Assembly (NCBI GenBank): GCA_036346395.1 | Contig: CM070606.1 | Span: forward strand, 12,820,915-12,884,914 | Reading direction: 5' to 3' | Origin: Hsuehochloa calcarea | Taxonomy: Eukaryota; Streptophyta; Magnoliopsida; Poales; Poaceae | Length of the DNA stretch: 64,000 bases | In this document: piece by piece, positions 60,030 to 64,000 of the stretch | Layout of the letters: each line of letters opens with the position of its first letter | Numbering within the stretch: the stretch's first letter is position 1 | The notes under the pieces: model-generated | Told to the model about the DNA's origin: nothing | Databases searched by the model: none | The model's input: the letters and a program-made list of their open reading frames with translations, nothing else | Translations under genes and position numbers: made by a program

Positions 60030-60582
60030 TCAAAATCCACGGCGACGCTCTGCTCGTGTAGACTCGAGATTAGCCGGCATCGTCGCGAATCGATTCGATG
60101 CCCCGGATCGTGCGGTAGGAGCATGCGTGCTAGGTGCAGGTGCAGCTGGCTCCTCCGGCTGTGCAACCTCTACTGGATCCTCTAGAATCTCCTCTGGGTC
60201 TTCCTCGGCTTCTTCTGGCTCTTCCGGATCTTCCTTTTGATCATCTTCGAGCTCATGCTGACCGTAGAGAGCTTGCTCTAGTACGGCGATCCTTTCCTCG
60301 GCTTCCTCCCAGGCCTGATAGGCGCACCTCAGCTCGGTGGCGGCCATCTCCAGCGACTCCTCCTCTGGCGGTGTGGAACTGCAAGATGCACCATCGTGGC
60401 ATGGCCTTCTCCGCTTGTAGACGGAAGCGCGCAGATGTCTCCCCTGAAGCAACTCTGGGATGATAGCGGAAAACGGTGTGTGGCAGTTCTTCAGCGTAAA
60501 TGTGGCAGACTCGGAGCATGGCCAGTCGTGACGACTCCTGGATTCCTTGTGTGAAGGTGATCCTCCTGACTGAGATGTACAA
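60030..60582 (-). pseudogene. Pre-gag open frame of the Tekay-type element, function unknown
   Basis: Between primer site and gag the - strand carries two overlapping frames, 60582-60253 (starts MYISVRRITFTQGIQESS) and 60452-60030 (140 aa). They look like one ORF with a frameshift near 60440. The second has a helical stretch (AATELRCAYQAWEEAEERI) followed by a strongly acidic Glu/Pro/Asp run and a Ser/Ala/Pro tail. I recognise no family. It may be an accessory ORF of this element. Confidence 0.45.
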
Positions 60583-60961
60583 AGGTCGGTCGCCTCTAGT
60601 GTTCCTCTGGCATAGATTGTCGGTGGCGGACTATACCACGATCCCGTCAGTTGACCATGTACTCACCGCCACGGTACATCGGGCGGTCAAGCCTCCAAGT
60701 GTCAGCGCAATCCTTCCTCTGCGGCAAGTCCTCCGTTGCTATCTCAGAAGGTCTCAAGGTAAGGCATCTGTCAAGGCAGACGGAGGTAGGAACCATGTTA
60801 AAGCAATGGGAGAGTAAAGAAGTTATAGCAATAGATGAGTTAAGAGAGATATAAGAGGAGTTAAGCAATTCATTTAGTCTTGCAAGTTAATTTTCTTTTA
60901 GAAAATAATTTGAACACTCGAGCGGCCAATCTAACTAAGGTCTAGACCTACGGTCGAAATG

Positions 60962-60973
60962 GCTCGATACCAC
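60962..60973 (-). other. Primer binding site of the Tekay-type element
   Basis: Reverse strand TGGTATCGAGCC, followed by ATTTCGACC, lies two bases from the LTR at 60976. It is the same one-base-short initiator tRNA-Met variant seen at 6993 and 10264. Confidence 0.8.
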
Positions 60974-60975
60974 TT

Positions 60976-63914
60976 TGTCGGGACCCAAAATTACGATTCA
61001 GACCCTCTGGTTTAATGCACTAGCCGGTGATCACGCTAGTGCACACAAAGTTAACAAAGATGGAAGTCGATCCATACAAGCGAATAGTAACATAAGCGAA
61101 TAACTTTGATTAATAAATAATGGTTTTGACCTTAAGGTCGAGTTACAATTCTTGAGCCACGCAGAGCTAACAGAGAAAATAAACGGCAGTGAAACGAAAA
61201 GGTAGTGGCACCCCATCGATTCACCACAGCAACCGATCGATCAAGACCTCACGATTAAGCACCTTCGATGTACTCGTCCTCAAATCTTTGGTGAAGACTC
61301 CTCCTCTGCTTGATTCGTCAAAACAAGCGTGAGTACACACCGTACTACGCAAGCCACACCACGAGATGCAAAATGTATATATGGGCTTTTTACAAGGAAA
61401 GGCATTTTGTGGCTCTTTTGCATAAATGCAACCTTTGCAATTTAATACAATTTCATAGATTGAAAGCAGTAAAACCAATAGACAATAATAATCTTAACAA
61501 GTTATTTCACAAAGACACACACACTAACAAAGTTATTCACATAGCTAGATGATTTAATCACATAGCTCCTTCCCACACAGCTTTATGAAAACATCTACCC
61601 CTAGTGTGAAATTCCGAGCATGTCCATAACAGAGGACGCGGCTATTCGAATAGATTAAGTTACACTCTGCAGAGGTTTGTACACTTTACCCACAAGATAC
61701 ACTTAGTGTAGCTAACACTAAGCATAACAAAGCAATTCAGATACCTTATCTTACTATGCTAGGCCCGTCTTAAAGCAGGCATGTGGTCGACAGAAGCTCA
61801 GTTCAATGGCGCACATGGTGAGGTCCTTAATTGACCAAGGCAAGACTTCCAAATAACCAAACCACATAGACACAGATTAATATTATTCACACATCCACAC
61901 ACCCACCCTTTCACACAAGATTCACCCTTGCCTCGGTCAAATCCTTTTACCACCCTCGTTGATTTAAGTGCAACATATGCCACAAAGACACATAGTACAC
62001 ACAGTTTGTTCACACAGCCTCATATTCACTTAGTCAATTTATAACAAAGAGATACATGACAAGTGATTCGTGGCATGGCTAAGCAATCTAATACGCATCT
62101 AACCAACCCACGTTGGTGCTACCATATTTACCAACTAAATACCAACTAAGGTGACAAGGAATCGTGGACATAGCAATAAACAAGGATGGCATAACAATGT
62201 AGGATTAACTCATCGTACCCAAAAGCTTTTAAATAAATACTTAAAATTAAGATGCGATAATTTGAATTAAAATACTTTTATAATCTTGGAAGCAAAATGG
62301 TCAAGGGTATAGCTTGCCTTGGAATAGGTTCAAGTGCTGGTCTTGATCTTGAAAGCTCCTTCTTCCTCAAACCTTCCGTATATCGTCAAGTCTACCCGTA
62401 ACGAAGCAACAACAAGAAAATAAATAACAGAAGTAAATAACTCTGATAAAAATAATTAAAATCTCCAATAAATAGATCTTGATTTTATACAAATTTAGAA
62501 ATTTGAATGGATGGATTTGGAGTTAGGATGCAAAAGTTATGAGGTTTCAAAGTTTGAAACAAAGAAAAACCCTAAAAATAGGATTTATTGGAATTACAAT
62601 TATTTTCAATAGAAAAATCGGATTATTGCGCAAGCATGACGTCGTGAAGGATTTTCCGGAAATTAAAAGAATTAAAGAATTAATCGACATGTGGGGCCCA
62701 CATGTCGCTGACCCTCCGCACGTGGACTAAGTCCACCGAGCCTCTGAGTTGAACCGGTCTTGGCGTGGCGCACCCGCGCGCGTGGCGCCGACACGCGCCA
62801 CGTGGTCGCCACACATGCGCCACGGAGGCGAAACGGTGAGTGGAGGTGGCGTGGGCGGCGGCGAGGGCGCCGCGCGACGGAACCAAGGGTTCCGCGAATG
62901 CAGCAGCTCCGGTGAAGGTGGGTGGTACCAGCGGGTAGAGGCGCCGATCACGAACCTAGGGTGTGCTCCCGGTGCTCCAGACGAGCGGCGGCCACGGCGA
63001 GGCTTTGGCGGAGGAGGTGGTGCGGGCTCGGCGGCGGCGGCGTTAGAGGGCTCCTCCGTGGCGAGTGAGCACCGGCCAGCGGCGTCACGGGAATCCAACG
63101 GTGGCGGTGGCGGCAGCGAGGGCAGCGGAGGCGGCAATCAATCAGCTCAAGCCCTCGGTGTCGGCGGCGAAATTCGCGATTCCGGCGAGCACAGGCGAGA
63201 GAGGAGTGGGTGGCGGCCGGGATGGGTGACGCGAGGCGCCGGGGCTCTCCTTTATAGGGCCCGGAGGTCCGGCGGCGTGGCGGCGTGGAGGTCGTGGCGG
63301 CGGTTGCGGCAGGCGCCGCGTCGCGAGGAGAGGGAGAAGACGTGGAGGTCGTGCGGAGGAGGCGCGAGTCTCGCGCGCGTCCGGAGGGAACGGGAGGTTG
63401 AGGCGCCCGGCCTTGGCTTCAGCGTTGACCGTCAATGGCGGTTCTGTGCGCGTCAGGTCCGCTGGAGAAGAAGGCGGCGAGGACGAAGCGGCGGGGTCCA
63501 CCGGGCGGTGAGACGGGAGGCGAGGCGCGCCGCTGGCGAATCGCCGTCGATCCCGATCGGACGGCTACGAGAGATGGGCAGATGAGCGATGTTGGGCGGA
63601 GAGATTCGCCCAACGATCGCTTGGAGATTTAAATTAGTTTTTCGTTTTTAGAAAATAGCGAAATTCAAATAAGCAATGGAAAATAGCAAATGATCTTGGA
63701 AAAATTCTAGAAAATTACGTAAAATATAACCAAGCATATGGAATCTAAATAAAATAATTTTGGCAATTGTTAATGTTGGGATTAAGCTCATTAAATCGGT
63801 TTATCCTTAAAGTCCATATTAAGCTTTTAAATTAAAATTCAAATAAATCCAAATGGTGAATTCTCTTAATACCATTGTTTAAAAGATTTTAAAGCTCAAA
63901 ATTGGGATGTTACA
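60976..63914 (-). repeat. 5' LTR of the Tekay-type element
   Basis: TGTCGGGACCC to GGGATGTTACA, partner of 52304-55259. The GC-rich block 62740-63590 carries a 278-codon + strand ORF that is not matched in frame in the other LTR. Confidence 0.9.
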
Positions 63915-64000
63915 GATGGCGGTGAAGCTCACCGGTGGGCTGCGTAATCCGTGAAGAAGCTCACTGGCGGTCTTGGAGGTTCGAGCTCGATTCCGTGAAA
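63915..64000 (-). repeat. Continuation of the gypsy LTR interrupted at 52303
   Basis: GC-rich gatggcggtgaagctcaccggtggg resembles the aggggtgggctcggtggc text before 52304. It runs off the window. Confidence 0.5.

Larger units (their letters stand above)
52304..63914 (-). mobile_element. Full-length Tekay/Del-type Ty3/gypsy chromovirus, 11.6 kb
   Basis: Two ~2.95-kb LTRs (52304-55259, 60976-63914) flank a 5.7-kb interior with, on the - strand, primer site, an extra pre-gag frame, gag, zinc knuckle, protease, reverse transcriptase, RNase H, integrase and chromodomain, ending in a purine tract. On the - strand the LTRs start TGTAACATCCC, typical of Tekay-type elements. Flanks are ggtggc (52298-52303) and gatggc (63915-63920), an imperfect target duplication. 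The LTRs are very alike; most differences are at CAG/CTG. Pol is frame-broken in several places. Confidence 0.9.

Noticed and set aside
62727..63632. 278-codon + strand ORF and antisense ORFs
   Set aside because: Same GC-rich LTR block as above; frame not shared by the other LTR copy.

Overview
This window looks like nuclear DNA of a grass (Poaceae, plausibly a panicoid). It is dominated by nested LTR retrotransposons and CACTA DNA transposons and holds one convincing host gene, a family-1 UDP-glycosyltransferase (UGT), on the + strand. Its first exon is extremely GC-rich and its second less so, the 5'-to-3' GC gradient typical of grass genes. No tRNA, rRNA, CRISPR array or bacterial-type operon was seen. 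LAYOUT: 1-634 and 8776-10280 are two halves of the gag/protease part of a Ty3/gypsy chromovirus on the - strand, split by a nested LTR element (635-8775) that carries a copia-type gag but no recognisable pol. An LTR at 10281-13351 joins that gypsy element to the 3' pol part (13352-15447) of another, so one LTR appears to serve two internal regions. 15448-24934 is a mosaic of LTR fragments, including the 5' end of a copia element of Angela/BARE type (gag 19061-19330, LTR 20731-22280). 24966-27947 is another LTR of that family, split by a CACTA element (25767-27210). A second CACTA element with a clean 3-bp target duplication fills 27963-33043. 33044-33953 is the presumed promoter region of the UGT. 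The UGT has exon 1 at 33954-34491 and exon 2 at 44403-45280 (471 aa), separated by a 9.9-kb intron. That intron holds a third CACTA element (35938-37808) with a long foldback minisatellite, and a ~2.1-kb tandem duplication (36786-40904). Downstream lie a relic of a duplicated UGT 3' end, a plant-mobile-domain pseudogene (46571-48355, - strand), more LTR fragments, and an 11.6-kb Tekay/Del-type Ty3/gypsy element with both LTRs (52304-63914, - strand) inserted into an LTR of a related element. HOW IT WORKS TOGETHER: the only likely functional unit is the UGT, predicted to transfer a sugar from a UDP-sugar to a small lipophilic acceptor; everything else is transposon-derived. A cross-cutting observation is that near-identical repeat copies (LTR pairs and the intron duplication) differ mostly by small indels or substitutions at CAG/CTG trinucleotides, while the UGT exons stay in frame through many such sites. 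This looks more like context-dependent base-calling error at CHG-methylated cytosines than decay, so some frameshifts in the transposon ORFs may be artefacts.
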